DNA of 64,000 nt from Azadirachta indica (lineage: Eukaryota; Streptophyta; Magnoliopsida; Sapindales; Meliaceae), in the NCBI GenBank assembly GCA_022749755.1, contig CM040452.1, positions 10,806,350 through 10,870,349 on the forward strand. The letters run 5' to 3'. This document shows, piece by piece, positions 25,101 to 37,969 of this stretch; the stretch's first letter is position 1; each line of letters begins with the position of its first letter. The notes under the pieces are model-generated. The model did no database searches. It had not been told where the DNA came from and worked only from the letters and a program-made list of their open reading frames with translations. Position numbers and translations under genes: made by a program.

Positions 25101-28100
25101 TTTATGCTGCTGTGTACATAGTTGACCTATGATGTGTCTATAGGGTTTCACAAATGTAGCTGAGGAGTTGGGCTTCAAAGTTGGTTTGAATCACAAGAAA
25201 ATAAATATCTCAAATCCTCGAGTAAGTAGATACATGAATGATTGCACTATATTGTATGAATTTCTTCTATTTTTTGATTGAGCTTCCCTGAAATGCTGGT
25301 TCACAAAACTCACGATGGTGTAAGCTAGGTGGCATGTTCTGATATTATCCTTTTAAGTTCCTAGATGAACAACTAGAACTAGAAATAAATATGGCTCCAA
25401 TTTTGATTGGATTGATTCTCTGTTGTCATAATTCGGTGCATCTAAAAATTTTTTAGTTGTTTAGTGGGAGGTTACTGTTGTATTAGTTTTTGTTATTTTC
25501 TTTCTGGTCACTCAGCCTTCAGAAACAGTTTGCTCCTAACCTTCTGGAGTCTGTTTAACTGGAAAACTCAGGATAACTTCAAGTGTGCATTTATTTTTTA
25601 TTACTACTATGATTTCATCTTTTGTGACTCAAAAAATCTATTAGGATTTTGTATTGCTATTTTGTCTAGGAAGCATTACTATTATGAACCAGATAATTAC
25701 TTCTTTTTCCATTTATTGGTCATGAAAGTAGTTACAATTTGGAAAAAATTGCTTAAGATCTAGCACTAAGATAACAGGAATATCATCTAGAATGCCTTGA
25801 TTCATCTATAAGTAACTTTATGTCCATAATTTCTTCTTCTTTTTCCATTTATTGGTCATGAAAGTAGTTACAATTTGGAAAAAATTGCTTAAGATCCAGC
25901 ACTAAGATAACAGGAATATCCTCTAGAATGCCTTGATTCATCTATAAGTAACTGTATGTCCATAATTTCTTCTTGCTACCATGTCTATGATACCTTTACA
26001 CTATTCTTCGTGTCCAGCATTGATTGGGCCAAACTGTTGAAAGAATCTCTTCAGCACATATATACTGTGCTCTGCTTTTGTTTTCATATCGTGCTGTTTA
26101 GTTCTGGTGATAAAGCTACTGTCTGCTGTAGGTAGCTTGGGAGCATGAACAATTTTCAAGACTGAGAGTTACTGCTGCTACCCTTTCTGAACTCTCTGCT
26201 GCTCCTGAGCTTTTAGAAAGCACAGGAGGCTTGCTGGATAGCAGGTTAGGTTTCAAGCTTTAATGCTCTTTTTCTTATTGCCAGAGTTTCTACCCATATA
26301 TAATTTTCTGAAAGCTTGATATTGTGCAGACATTTTGTTGATGAAACTGCGATTATCAGAAGTGTCAAGTTAGTTGCTGAGTCTCTTGCGGTAAGGTTAA
26401 TATATTTGATGGATAGATCTTGTTTATGATGTTTTGATCTGATTGTGCATACACTTTTTTGTAGACTGACTCTTCCAGTGCATGTATTATAATTTTAACT
26501 GCCAGCAAGTTGGTTGAGGATTCTCTAAATAACAATTGAGTTCATTGGCCACCCCACTGTATAATAAAATACTGCTAGAGTTGATGCAGATTGATAAGTT
26601 AATTCTTCCAAGTATCTTGCATGAACTTGAAAGTTGACCTTTGGTTAATTTGCATGGAAATGGTCTACAGGTATTGAGATGTTGAATTTCTTAATTTGTA
26701 CCACTGATGAGGTGTTGCAAAACTTACATATATTACTTACATATAAAACTTATTGGAGAGTGCATTTCAATGTGTTAGCTGAGGTGGTGGTAGTTTTTCA
26801 TTTTTATTTTTGAAGTTGAAATAGGTATGAATTTGGCTTAAATTTGAATGGATTTTGAACGCATTTGTCTGAATGATTAACTATTATTTTAAACATTTGA
26901 ATACAAGCATTATGAACTTTGTTTTCATGATTCATAAACATTTAACTAGTATAATGACACATGTTTATTAAAGTGTTTACATATATTTGTATTTGCTTGT
27001 TAAAAATATTTTCAAGTGAAGTAGTTAGCAAGATAAACAAAATTTGACAGTAATAACAAAGATATAATTATGATTATTTTCAACTATCATTTATGATAAA
27101 TAATTAAACTTAAAATGTATTATATATGTTCTGTAATACTCTGAGGTTGTTTGACTATATGGTATACACCCATTAAATTGTATGAACAACTTAAAACTAG
27201 TCATATTGGACTTCAGATGAAAAAAAAAGTGTACATGCAAAGAACATCTTGATTTTGAAAAATATTTTCTTTGAATTCAACTATTGTAATTTTTACTTTG
27301 ATCTGATATTCTTATGAATCTTATACTTTAATTTATGGTTACGAGCATATTTTAGTTGATTGGCCATGACTTATGTCCAAGATGCAGAGAGTTATAAAAG
27401 CATGTATCATTTGAATGATGACGATTGTTTTTTTTCTTTTTTCCCCCCTGATGGATTTGTTTTCCTTTCTTGTCCAGAGACATATTTATGGTTATGAGGG
27501 AAAGAATATTGAAATTTTTGCAGACAGTAGTAGTTTGGCTATCAATCCTTCTTATGTACGCGCTTGGTTGGATCTGTTGTCACAAACACCTCGAGTTGCA
27601 CCATTTCTCTCAAAGAATGACCCATTTGTCTTGGCATTGAAAAAGGTTTTTTTTATCTTTTCACATTTTTATGGTTTTATGTATTCTGTTATATGGTCTA
27701 TCATGGTGACAATCACCTGGAAATTTGGCTGGAATTTGTTGATTATACCATAATTCATTGGTATTCTTTTCTGCTTTTCAACTTTTCCCTATTTATATTT
27801 ACAAACTAAATCTTAACCTCAATTTTACAGCAAACTTTTATTGTTGGGTCACTGAGATCTTCGATAATGTTTGAAAACTTGTAATGTCTTTTCCTTGTTA
27901 AGGCCGTCTTCCCATTAATTTCAATGAAGTTGATGGCACTTTGTATTATTGACATACTACGTTTGGTGTTCATGTTTGTGTGCTCTATTTAATTTTTTTG
28001 TATGTCAAGGAGCTGAAAATTTTCACCATTGATTTCAATGTTGTTGGTGGCACTATGATAGGAAAGACATTTGTTTCAGGGTTTGTATATGTATGCTCTA

Positions 28101-29156
28101 TTTACTGTAATGTATCCGAAGAATTTTATGAAATTCCCATGGATGTTGCATCCTCTTCAGATAAATCACTTCATTTTAGTCTCTGCTTGTGAAGTGATAA
28201 TGTAGAATCACACATTTATTATCACACAACTGCGACTTAAAATGCCTTTGGTTCAAGTGTCATACGCTACCAAGGTTTACAAAGATTTTTCAAACCTGTA
28301 ATCTGGGTAAAGGCAGCTTGTGGTTTCCTTTAGGCTGTATTGTATTTTGGATTTGTGTTTTCTCTAGCCTTTGGCTCAAAATAGGGGAAGGATATTAGAA
28401 AACAGAAGAATACAAGAATAACTGGTCTCAGACTGATTAGCTTTGAGAGCTTGGGTTCGACTCTTAACAGTTACTGCATTATAAAAAAAGTCATAATAGT
28501 TGAATTGTATCCGGAAACCCATTTGTTTTGGAACCAATGCTTACCTTTAATAACTTTATTATATCTATTTGTTTGCAGGAATTGGCAGATCATACTGATG
28601 AGGTTAATGTGCAACATGAGATGCTTGATGGGATGTTCACCTTCTATGATTCAACTAAAGCTAGCCTCAACATATATCAGGTGCTTGGTCAGCTTTAGCT
28701 TCTCAATACTAATATTGTCTAAATGTCCTCTCTTCCTCTCTATCAAGCACATAGATGCACAAGCCTTCGACATATCATCAGATATCTGAAATAATGGTCG
28801 AAGGATAATTGAATGACAAGCTTCCTCTTTGGTGGATATAATGCTAACTGCTGATGTGTTTTACAGGTTGCTAGTGTAACTTTCGACTTGCTGTTGCTTT
28901 TAGTGTTGGGATCGTATTTGATCATGCTCTTCAGTTTTCTTGTCATCACAACCAGGGTATTTCACTTTTTCAGTATCAAGCATGGAGTTCTACAAGTCAA
29001 TGTTATCTTAATTCTCTTTCATAATTTCTACCTGGTAGGTTAGAATAGAAACCTAATAAGTAGTTCTAAATTGCTATTGATGTTTGTCAACAGGGTCTTG
29101 ATGATCTAATCAGTTTGTTTCGACGACCTCCCTCCCGCAAGGTGAAAACAGCTTGA
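22147..29156 (+). CDS. Nicalin (ER membrane nicastrin-like, M28-peptidase-fold protein)
   Basis: Fifteen exons by hand: 22147-22426, 22508-22668, 22935-22988, 23109-23212, 23493-23559, 24427-24519, 24612-24776, 24919-25059, 25144-25221, 26132-26244, 26330-26390, 27478-27645, 28579-28680, 28867-28956, 29094-29156. Total 1740 nt, 579 residues, in phase throughout. An N-terminal hydrophobic segment (about 15-38) acts as signal or anchor. The lumenal part carries 'QPLGGLLFLLPEMF', 'PTIAIVASYDTFGAAPALS', 'GSDSNGSGVVALLEIARLF' and 'YNILFGLTSGGPYNYNGT', the aminopeptidase-like fold of nicalin/nicastrin. A single C-terminal membrane helix (about 533-558) is followed by a short basic cytosolic tail (RRPPSRKVKTA). 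In animals nicalin works with TMEM147 and NOMO in the ER translocon. A similar role in plants is inferred. The start is the first ATG in the exon and matches the family N-terminus. Length is close to that of the Arabidopsis protein. Confidence 0.95.
25701..25972. repeat. 136-bp tandem duplication in a nicalin intron
   Basis: Copies at 25701-25836 and 25837-25972 are head to tail inside the intron 25222-26131. By eye they differ at three positions (gatctagc/gatccagc, atcatcta/atcctcta, aacttta/aactgta). It is far enough from the splice sites not to alter the exons. Confidence 0.95.
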
Positions 29157-30593
29157 TGCTTTGAAGCATGATGATGCACTGGTACCTTGTAACTTTGTCA
29201 GAGAAGATTTCTCTTGTAGCCTATGTGAAAGTTTCCAGGGAGAAATGGTTAATGGTTACCATTGTGTTGGTTAGTTCAATGACACGAAGGATAGTTTTCA
29301 ACTATTGATCCTAGGAAGATGTCTATAATTTGTTGTGCCAAAATGAGAATTCAAGATGCAAAAAATTTTGTTAAGATTCATTTTTCATCCAGATATATTT
29401 TCTTTTTTGGCAGAGAATAATGGTTATTTGATGTTGAACTTATTATTAATTGTAGCGGATAGAGGCACTAGTCAAAAGAATGAATTGCTCTGAGATGAAT
29501 TAATTTATGTCTAACACAATTATATTATCCTACTTTTGGCAAACCGTTGGGTTTTGTTTTATGAAACTTGTGTATTGAGCAGAATTTGTTAGTTTTTTCT
29601 TAATTTGTGATGTATGCATTTACCTTCTGTATCAGAAATCAAGTTGGGGGACTTTCAGTCTTGTTAATGAAATTGTGCACCAGGCAGCATAAGATTAAAG
29701 AGCTCAGAGCCTTATTTGTTATATAAAAAAGAATTTAAAAAACAGACCTTTATAATTAGAACCTTCAGAGCCACCCAACCAAATATTCACTTCGTGGTGA
29801 AGACGGGCTGATTATTTCAGATTGTTTTGCTCACGCTCAGATCTTCGCTTATCTTGCTTGCTTATTGTGTACCTTTTTTTAAATACAAATACATTTATAA
29901 TTTGCTGAAAATTTGGATACTGATCTCCTTATTGCACTCCAGGATTTTGACAAATGAGTTCTGCAACCACAGATGGTAGACCACAGTTTCTGGTTCTGAT
30001 ACATTGTGAATAATTATCAGACGGCTACAATTGGGACTTTTCCAGCTTATTAGCACTTAATATTTAAGACAACTTAAATGGGACTTTTCTGTTCATTGCC
30101 ATTCTTATCTAGTTTTTGTACTATTGAAATCTTGTTTAAATGGGATCATACAACAGAAGAATAGTCTATTCTACTAAAAGTATGTTTGGTATTAAGGTAT
30201 TATGACTTCAAAGTAATATGGGTCCGTAAAATAAAAACACATGATGTTGAATGGTAGTTGAGAAAGTGTATGAACACTAAAAATCGAGGTTTATCAAACA
30301 TTCTCGGTAAGTCAACAGTACCAAACATATCCTCAATCATGTACCACCTTTTCAGCTTTCTTAATTCTTATAGCAGTCATAACACCCAATTAACACGCCG
30401 TTGCACTTCTGCAAATCTTCTCTTCTTGTAAGTCATAAGATGACAAACACAGTTGTCACATGTCAATTGGAAGGTGGTCATGAAAGAGCTATAGAAATTA
30501 TAAAACATAACAAAGTTTGTTAAGAAAGAAACAATTTGACCACCCATGCATCCATCATTTCAGACACCACATATGAAAAGAGAAAATTGAATA
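29157..30593. other. Convergent intergenic region (nicalin and RRM-gene 3' flanks)
   Basis: The two genes face each other here. No coding potential is recognised. The sequence must contain both 3' UTRs. The short frame starting at 30536 overlaps the last RRM exon on the opposite strand and is a shadow. Confidence 0.6.
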
Positions 30594-31590
30594 TCAATTG
30601 CCGGCTGCTAGCTGACGAGGACCTTTTCCTGCTGGCACTCCACTACCAAAATGCCTGCTTGGTCTTGCATTGTCCACAAAAACAACTCGTCCGTCTAGTA
30701 ACTGCATGTATGTACTGTGCACTTCTTAAAATCAATAATTAAGCATGGTAGATTCGAGCAAATGATGCAATTTTACCTTCCCATTCATGTCCAACATAGC
30801 TTTTCGGGCTTCATCCTCTTTACTGAAAGTGACATACCCATAACCTTTTGATCTATGTCTAACTTTATCCATTATTATTTTAGCTGGAAGAAAACCAGAT
30901 GTCAGGCAATAATTTATAGACAGGTATTCGAACTCGAAAAGAAGTAGAACAAACCCTCAGTGACTTGGCCAAATTGTGAAAAAGCATCAGCTAAAGTCTC
31001 TTCTGTTGTTGAGAAAGACATGCCTGCAGAAAAATGATTCCAATGTCAAAAGTGTTCTCAAGATGGACTGCATCATGGCATGTAGCAGACATTCTATCTA
31101 AATTAGATGGCACAAGTGCAAATGCTGCAGCCCAAAGTAGTACACACTCGAATGGATAACAACAAATATAGATGAAACTGAATAGAATTTAACATTGATG
31201 AGGAGCGTTGCAAAAAATAACAGCAATGGGTGAACTCCATAAAATTAAGAAACACATCAGTGGAGTTAATCATATAGTCTTCTCTCTGTAAATTGAGGTC
31301 CTGATTATAAACAACCACTGTTACTAATGCAACTAAGGAAGCTCATATTGGCATGCCGCTAGTATGGTTACCACAAGGTCTCACAATATATAGATTATAT
31401 TCTAAGATATTTCTGTAACTTGTTGTCCAATAAGCAACAAAATGAAGAACTAAGTCAACCTCAAGGGAGAGAACCCAGGTTCTCAAATAGAATAACTAGA
31501 AAAGTTCCCCCTCATATCCAAGAGTAGTTTTGAACTTCAATCCCAATCAAATTAAAAACGACGAAAAAAAAAAGAAAAAAAAGAAGAAGA

Positions 31591-31626
<36 letters not shown>

Positions 31627-32605
31627 ACCATCGAGAAACACTATCAAATCTGCCAATGAATTCTCTAGGAAAAAGCCATCAAATTGGATTTGGATGGATT
31701 AACCTTGTGGGCAGATTAGATTATATAGCTCTAATCAAAATTCATATTTATACACTTATTTTTTTGTACATGGAAGATGGAGCCATACATAGTCTTATCC
31801 CTACCAGAAGTAATAAGCTACAAATGCCGGTTCAGCTATTACACTAAACATACACATTTGTTCGAAAACAATGATTTCCCCTTCCCCCACCCCAAAACTA
31901 AAATCAGGCTTCAACACATCGACAAATGTGATTCATCTTGATCTTCAATTCATTTGATATCAAACTAAGAATCAATCTCCATTTCTCTGTCTTAGAGCTA
32001 TTTGCACTAATAAAATACTTTTCAGTCAAAATTTAACTACGAGGTGACACCCGTGAATAAAAACTCAGGATTGCATAATGAAAGAAACCTAGATTTTCAA
32101 AATCCACCCAAGTTTTCGATAAACGAGAATATTTGCTAGACCATATTTATCAATCATCAATGGTTTTCTATATTTGCTAAAACCTACTTATTCTAGCATT
32201 TACCCAATACCAATACCTCACAGACAATTGCTAAAGCATCTCTTGCGAAACCTGAACTAGGAATTAATAGAATCTAACCTCAGCTATCTTGCTGATAAGC
32301 CCTTATAAATTTGTTTTCCGTGTGCAAATAATTTTAAAAAAAAAATCATGTAAACCTATATTCAAGTTGTCCTAGCAGATATGCTAAAACCCACAAGCAT
32401 TTGAAAATGTTAAATCAAAAGCTCGAGAACACCAAGATTGAAAAGATGTTATGTAAGTGTAGGAATAAATATAATACACTACAAAGAGAGTACCTTTGAC
32501 GAAAAGCTTACAGTCAATTCCTCTGTAAAACACAAGTTGGGCTGCTAAAATTTTAGAGTTTGAATGAGAGATGCATCCGAAAATGCTTTTTCTTAACGCT
32601 GCCAT
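30594..32605 (-). CDS. Small organelle-type RRM RNA-binding protein
   Basis: Four exons on the minus strand: 32605-32494, 31023-30955, 30883-30777, 30701-30594. Total 396 nt, 131 residues, phases consistent. Residues 1-31 (MAALRKSIFGCIS...) are basic, Ser-rich and acid-free, typical of a mitochondrial or plastid presequence. A single RRM spans about 33-108 with RNP2 'LFVKGM' (34-39) and a perfect RNP1 'KGYGYVTF' (73-80), followed by 'LLDGRVVFVDNARPS' and a short basic Gly/Pro tail. This layout matches plant organelle RRM/glycine-rich RNA-binding proteins, some of which act in organelle RNA editing or splicing. The specific target is unknown. The first intron is long (1470 bases) and holds a GA microsatellite. 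The start is the first ATG in the open frame. Confidence 0.9.
31562..31622. repeat. Poly-A / GAA / (GA)n microsatellite
   Basis: An A-rich run grades into GAA units and then about 14 GA units (31594-31622). It lies in intron 1 of the RRM gene. The Lys/Glu/Arg-rich plus-strand frame at 31530-31847 is an artefact of this repeat. Confidence 0.9.
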
Positions 32606-32709
32606 TTCTGAGTGAGGAAGAAAAGAAGTAAGAGCTGACGCCGGTCAAGGGTAACTGTATTTCCTAAATTCAAAGAATTTCAATTTCGGGGATCAAGTAT
32701 AGCTTCAAA

Positions 32710-34805
32710 GGGAAACATTCCCTATCTCCCCTTCAGGTTTCTTGAATTTTTCTTTCACCCCTTGATCTTTCAAAATTATCCTGTTAGGTCCATCCGTTAA
32801 ATTTGTTAACGGTAAAAGGCTGTTTTGTCCATAATACCGCTGGTTTAGGACAAAAGTGGGTCCAAATTGACAGTGAATTGAGTCCCACGTCACAGTTATA
32901 TATTAAGAGATTTTAACACATACCGCCCCTAAGATTTTATCTTTTAACACTTAAATAGAATATTTAGCCTCATTAACACATACCTCCCCTAAAACATCCA
33001 ATTCCATCTATAATAGGTGAAAAGACATATTTACCCTTCATTTGCTATTTTTGAAATAGAGTCAAATTGCTCTGTGCTTGAGATATGTTAATAATTTATT
33101 TAGCTTATTTGTTAATGTGAGCTCACAACATATAAATCATAAGCATCTTAAAGAAAAAAGGAGGGAGCGTAAATTGCTTCAGAAAAATCTAATATTTTAG
33201 CACTGATTCTCAATTTCATTACTCTCTAAAGCAAATAATGAAAAAGCAATAATTAAAAAAAATCACAATAAAGGAAGCAATGACAATTGATAAGAAGTTC
33301 GCAAATTACCCAAAAGAAAATAGCAATTCTGAAATAATATGTAGTTTTTGTCATGAGAAAGATGAGAAAGAAAATCATAAATCACAAAAGTTTTTTATTC
33401 CTCAGAAAAAATTGGTAATTGTGGTAAATTCAAGTACTAGCTTATTCTAGTAAAATTTAAATCACTCGTAACAAAATATTTCGACATAACCACAGATAAC
33501 ACGAATTCTATCTTATAAATGGATAACAGGATTACCACTCTTATCTCTTACCAAACACGAAAAAGGTAATTGTTTGTCTCTTTACCATAATGCCCCTACA
33601 ACTAATGCCTCATGGATGAAATTGGACGTCTCCAGGGAGAATATGTATTAATTAAGTTAAATATTTTATTTATGTATTAAAAAGCAAAACCTCAAGGAAG
33701 GTATATATTAAAATCCCTTAATATTAATTAATATATTATTTTATCAATAATATAATATTTTTGTAATAATTACTATTTATTAATAATATCATATATAATA
33801 TAATTAATATTAATAATCAATGTATTATTTTTACTAATAATATAATATAATTTAATATTAATACTATCTATTGGTCCACCAACTATTGCACCTGCCTTTT
33901 ACTTGTTACGGCCATTCATCAGCTATCATTGGTGATTGTTAACCATTTAGATTTTCATGAACATCATTAAAATCTTCTTTCAATTTTCTATACAATGGTA
34001 TCATTATTATCGTGGTTTGACTAACCGTTCATCGTAAATTTAAAGTCGAATATCCAATCAGATTTACGAAGAACGATTGGTCAAACGACGATAATAATGG
34101 TATCATTATGTAGAACTTTAAAAAAGAATTCTAATGATATTTTTAAAACTTCAAAAGGTTGACGATCCTCGATAATGGCCAACGAGCGAGATGACAGTAG
34201 ATAATTGAACAGTTATTAGCTTTTTAATTATTAATTAAAAATAATAATATTTAATAAAATAATAAAAATTAATATTATATAATTAATATTTCATAATACA
34301 ATCATACTGCATCAATTTTATTATTTTTTTAGTTAATTTTACGATTTATTTATTTATTTATTGTTAATTTAATGATTTAATGATTTAATGATTGATTATT
34401 TATTATTATATTATTTTTTATTGTTAATTTTATTATTTATTTATTTATTTGAAAAAGTCCGACACCTATCTATCAAATTTGTGAAATCGGTTCACTTTGT
34501 CAAATTTCCACTAAAATACTTGGACATATTTATTTAAATTATTTTTCATTATTTATTTATTATTTATTAATTTTATGATTTAAAATATATTTTCTTAATT
34601 TTGTTTGGTGTGGTGAGGCACAGTCTCGTTGACTGTGGACAGCTGATAGGAGAGTGTGGTGTAGAGTATAATTACTATTTTACCCTCAAAAAATGAATTT
34701 TACTGTTAACAAATTTAACAGAAGGTCGTAGCAGGATAATTTTGAAAACTCAGGGGATTAAAAAGCATTTAAAGAAATCGGGGGGCAAAATTGGGAATTT
34801 TCTGA
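32710..34805. mobile_element. ~2.1-kb element with long terminal inverted repeats
   Basis: The left arm (about 32710-32840) contains 'tcaaaattatcctgttaggt' and 'ccgttaaatttgttaac'. The right arm (about 34675-34805) contains the reverse complements 'gtaacaaatttaaca'-type words and 'gtagcaggataattttgaaa'. Arms are about 125 bases and imperfect. The interior is AT-rich and has no gene. Long imperfect arms with a non-coding core are typical of non-autonomous Mutator-like or foldback elements. Family assignment is inference. The left arm starts about 100 bases upstream of the RRM-gene start codon, so it lies in that gene's promoter region. Confidence 0.65.
33910..34180. repeat. Nested palindromic (foldback) element
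   Basis: Arms at 33910-34045 and 34057-34180 are inverted copies around a centre near 34051. 'tggtatcattattatcg' on the left pairs with 'cgataataatggtatca' on the right, and 'ggccatt' and 'gttaacc'-type words are placed symmetrically farther out. The spacer is only about 10 bases. It lies inside the 32710-34805 element. Confidence 0.75.
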
Positions 34806-34879
34806 TTTCAGAAAGATCAGCTTTGAAGGCACTTTTTACTTATACACTCATTAGCTACTAGTGACGTACGGAAAAGTAA

Positions 34880-36170
34880 CATTTACCCTAAAATTTGAGA
34901 AAACAAATATCTGAAGTGTACCGTCTTGGTTTTTACTTCTATCTATTAACTTACTAAATTATTATTATTTTTTTATCCTGAAATTTTTAATAAAATAAAA
35001 TACATATTTTGATACTTATAATAATTTAGTTCCTATTTTAAATCTTTTACAATATACTAAAAACTAAAATGTTAAAATTAATTTATTACTTCAATAAAAA
35101 ATTTAGAAAAGAAAATACTATTATCAAAAAAGTTATAACATTGAGTTAGATCAAATTCATATTTAAAAATATTTCTAGGTCTCTTCTTCTTAATAATAAT
35201 TTGATTACGTATTTTAAAGAATTTAAATGATATTTTTTGGTATTTATTTCTTACGTATAGTATATCTATTTTAAAAAAATAAAAAATACATATATTTTCT
35301 ATTTATTACAAATAAAAATAATAAAAATTCTTTTATTTTTATATTTTTAATTAAAATTAAATTACATTATTTAATAAAAATATATATAGTATATTGAATT
35401 ACTAATTCTTTAACACACTTTATACCAAATTTAATTCATATATTATAATCTATTATTCTCATCTTATTTATAAAATTTACTTTTTCTTTTAAATATTTTA
35501 AGAAAATAAGATGATTATGAGCATTTATAAAATATTTTTTAAAAAATAAATTTTTTTTTTAATAAAACAAAAATAATAAATTATAATATGTTAATTAAAT
35601 TTGATGTCATGTGTTAATAGAGTTGGTAATTACATATATATATATGTATTATTAATAATGTAATTTAATATTACTTACAAATATAAAAAAGAAGAGAATT
35701 TTGATTATTTTTCTTTGTAATATATATATATATATAACATGTATGTATCTTTTAATATTTTTTATTTATATTTTCATAATTTTTCTTAAGAAAATATAAT
35801 GGATTTAATATAATTTTTGAAATAGACATATTATAAATAAAAATAAAATGTTGAAAATGCTTCATTTTAAAAAAAAATTTGCTAATTAAGTATCAAATTA
35901 TTACCAAAAAAGTAAAAGAAATAATTAGAAATATTTTATTATATGTGTTTGATTTAAGTCGTTGTTAGAGTCTTTTTAATAATTATATTTTCGTTTATAA
36001 ATTTTTTATTTAAATAATAAATTAAATTTTTTTTAAATAAGTACATATATATTTTTTTATATTTCTAAAGGTTTAAGGATAAAAATAATAATAACCTAAG
36101 GAATCAACCGACTAAAAGTAAAAGTAAATAGGAGTAAATGTCGTTTTTTTCATCCTATTGGATAATTGTT
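34880..36170. repeat. Possible third inverted-repeat element (weak)
   Basis: About 34945-35020 ('tttttacttctatctattaa ... attattattatttttttatc') resembles the reverse complement of about 36045-36135 ('gataaaaataataataacct ... gtaaaagtaaa'). The sequence is so AT-rich that chance similarity is a real risk. There is no reading frame inside. Confidence 0.35.
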
Positions 36171-36309
36171 TTTCCCCAAATTTGAAGGTATTTGTCCTTT
36201 CCTTATACTTTAGGCGTATCTTAATTTTCCTGTTTAAATTGTATGGGTTATTATTAACTTACTCTCTTGACTTTTAGAGAAAGACTAAATATAATCATTC
36301 AATTTTAAA

Positions 36310-37195
36310 ATGTTTATTTTATTTTATTATTTTTAAAAATTTTAGAAATAAAGATATAATCATTCAAAAAATATTGACAATAAATTTGAACAAAATGATA
36401 TGCTAAAATGATCTTAATCCCCCTTTTTTTTTTTAACTTTTTTCTAAATAATTGAATATGTAATAATCATAAGAGTTTTTAAATAAAACATATTATTTTA
36501 TTTTTATTGTATTTTGTTAAACAATAATCAAACACATAATTAATATAAATAAAAGAAATATAAATATATACTATATTTATTGCAAGTGAAGATGATCAAA
36601 TTCTCTTTAAAATTCTTTTAGGGATATTGTTATTTACTGCCACTTTTAAAATTAGATATCCTATGTTTGTAAAGTATGTTAGATACCCTTCAGTTTTGAG
36701 GAAATAGGAAGATACCCTTGTAAACTTAATTTTCGTCAATTTGACCTGTTAAATTATTATCAATTTAGTTCCTCAACATCGTAAAATAGTAAACTATGAT
36801 ATAATATTATCATAAATAACATTTTAGTCCTCCTGTCTATTGGCCTATTTTTACAGTACATTATATTAAGGACTAAAATATTAAACTTAAATAATTTATT
36901 GTATTTTATTATTTTCAAAAACATTCGAAAGAAAATTTTAATTATTTCAGTTTAAATATTAATAACAAATTTGGACAAAATGAAATGTTATACTTCTAAC
37001 TTTTTTTTTTATTTTTATAGTAATAATTTAGTATGTAATAATCATAAGAGTTTCTAAAATTATCTTCTTTTCATTATATTATTTTAAAAAAATTATCAAG
37101 TATATAATTAATATAAATAAAAAAATATAAATACATATATTATTTATTACAAATAAAGATAATTGAAATTTTCTTTTAATTTTTAATCAAAATTA
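36310..37195. repeat. Diverged ~300-bp direct repeat pair
   Basis: About 36310-36620 and 36900-37195 align in direct orientation with an offset near 575 bases. Anchor words include 'tatgtaataatcataagagt' (about 36457 and 37032), 'ataattaatataaataaaa' and 'tttattgcaa/tttattacaa'. It is AT-rich, non-coding and strongly diverged. Confidence 0.55.
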
Positions 37196-37969
37196 AGTTC
37201 AATCATTAAATAAGAAAATAAAAAATATTAATTTTTATATTTTTTACAAATATATAAATTTAGTATTTTTTCAAAAGAATTGATAATTGGATATATTTTA
37301 TTTTCTTATTGAATTGACAATTATACACCTATAATAGTTATTTATTTAAAATAACTACTAAACCTTTAAAATTTAATAAAATTAATATATGTATAATACA
37401 CTAATAAACTGAATAATAATATTGTTTTATAGCACATTAATACTATAATATTTATTAATATATTATAATTTTTTAATAGATAATATGTTTTAATTTTTAT
37501 TATTTTATATATATTTTAGCTATATATGAATATATTTTATTAGATTACAACAATAAATATTGTATTATAATATATTTTATTTTATAAATTTATATTTTGT
37601 TAATAAAATAAATATATATTTATGTTGTATTTAATTTCTAACACATAATTAATGTTGGATTGTTATATAGTAATATTATGTTCATAATTGCTTAATTATC
37701 AATTAAAATAGTTCTTATCATTATTGTTATATTTATTTTTAATTAGAGTTTAAAAATAATTTTTTAAATAACTACCATTAAACAGGAATATAATTATCAT
37801 TTTCAATAAATTAAAATCTTAATGAATATTTTTGAAACAGTTAAAACTATCAAGTTTAATAGACCAAACCTTAAAAGGACCATTAGTCTTTTTCCTCTCA
37901 TAAAACCTCCATGAGTTACCTAATTAATAACCAGTTCTCCTAGCTTAGGAGCAGAACGAGGAAAGATTA

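Noticed and set aside
25701..25972. Repeats here and at 1631 considered as a CRISPR-like array
   Set aside because: They are just two head-to-tail copies without spacers, in a plant nuclear context.
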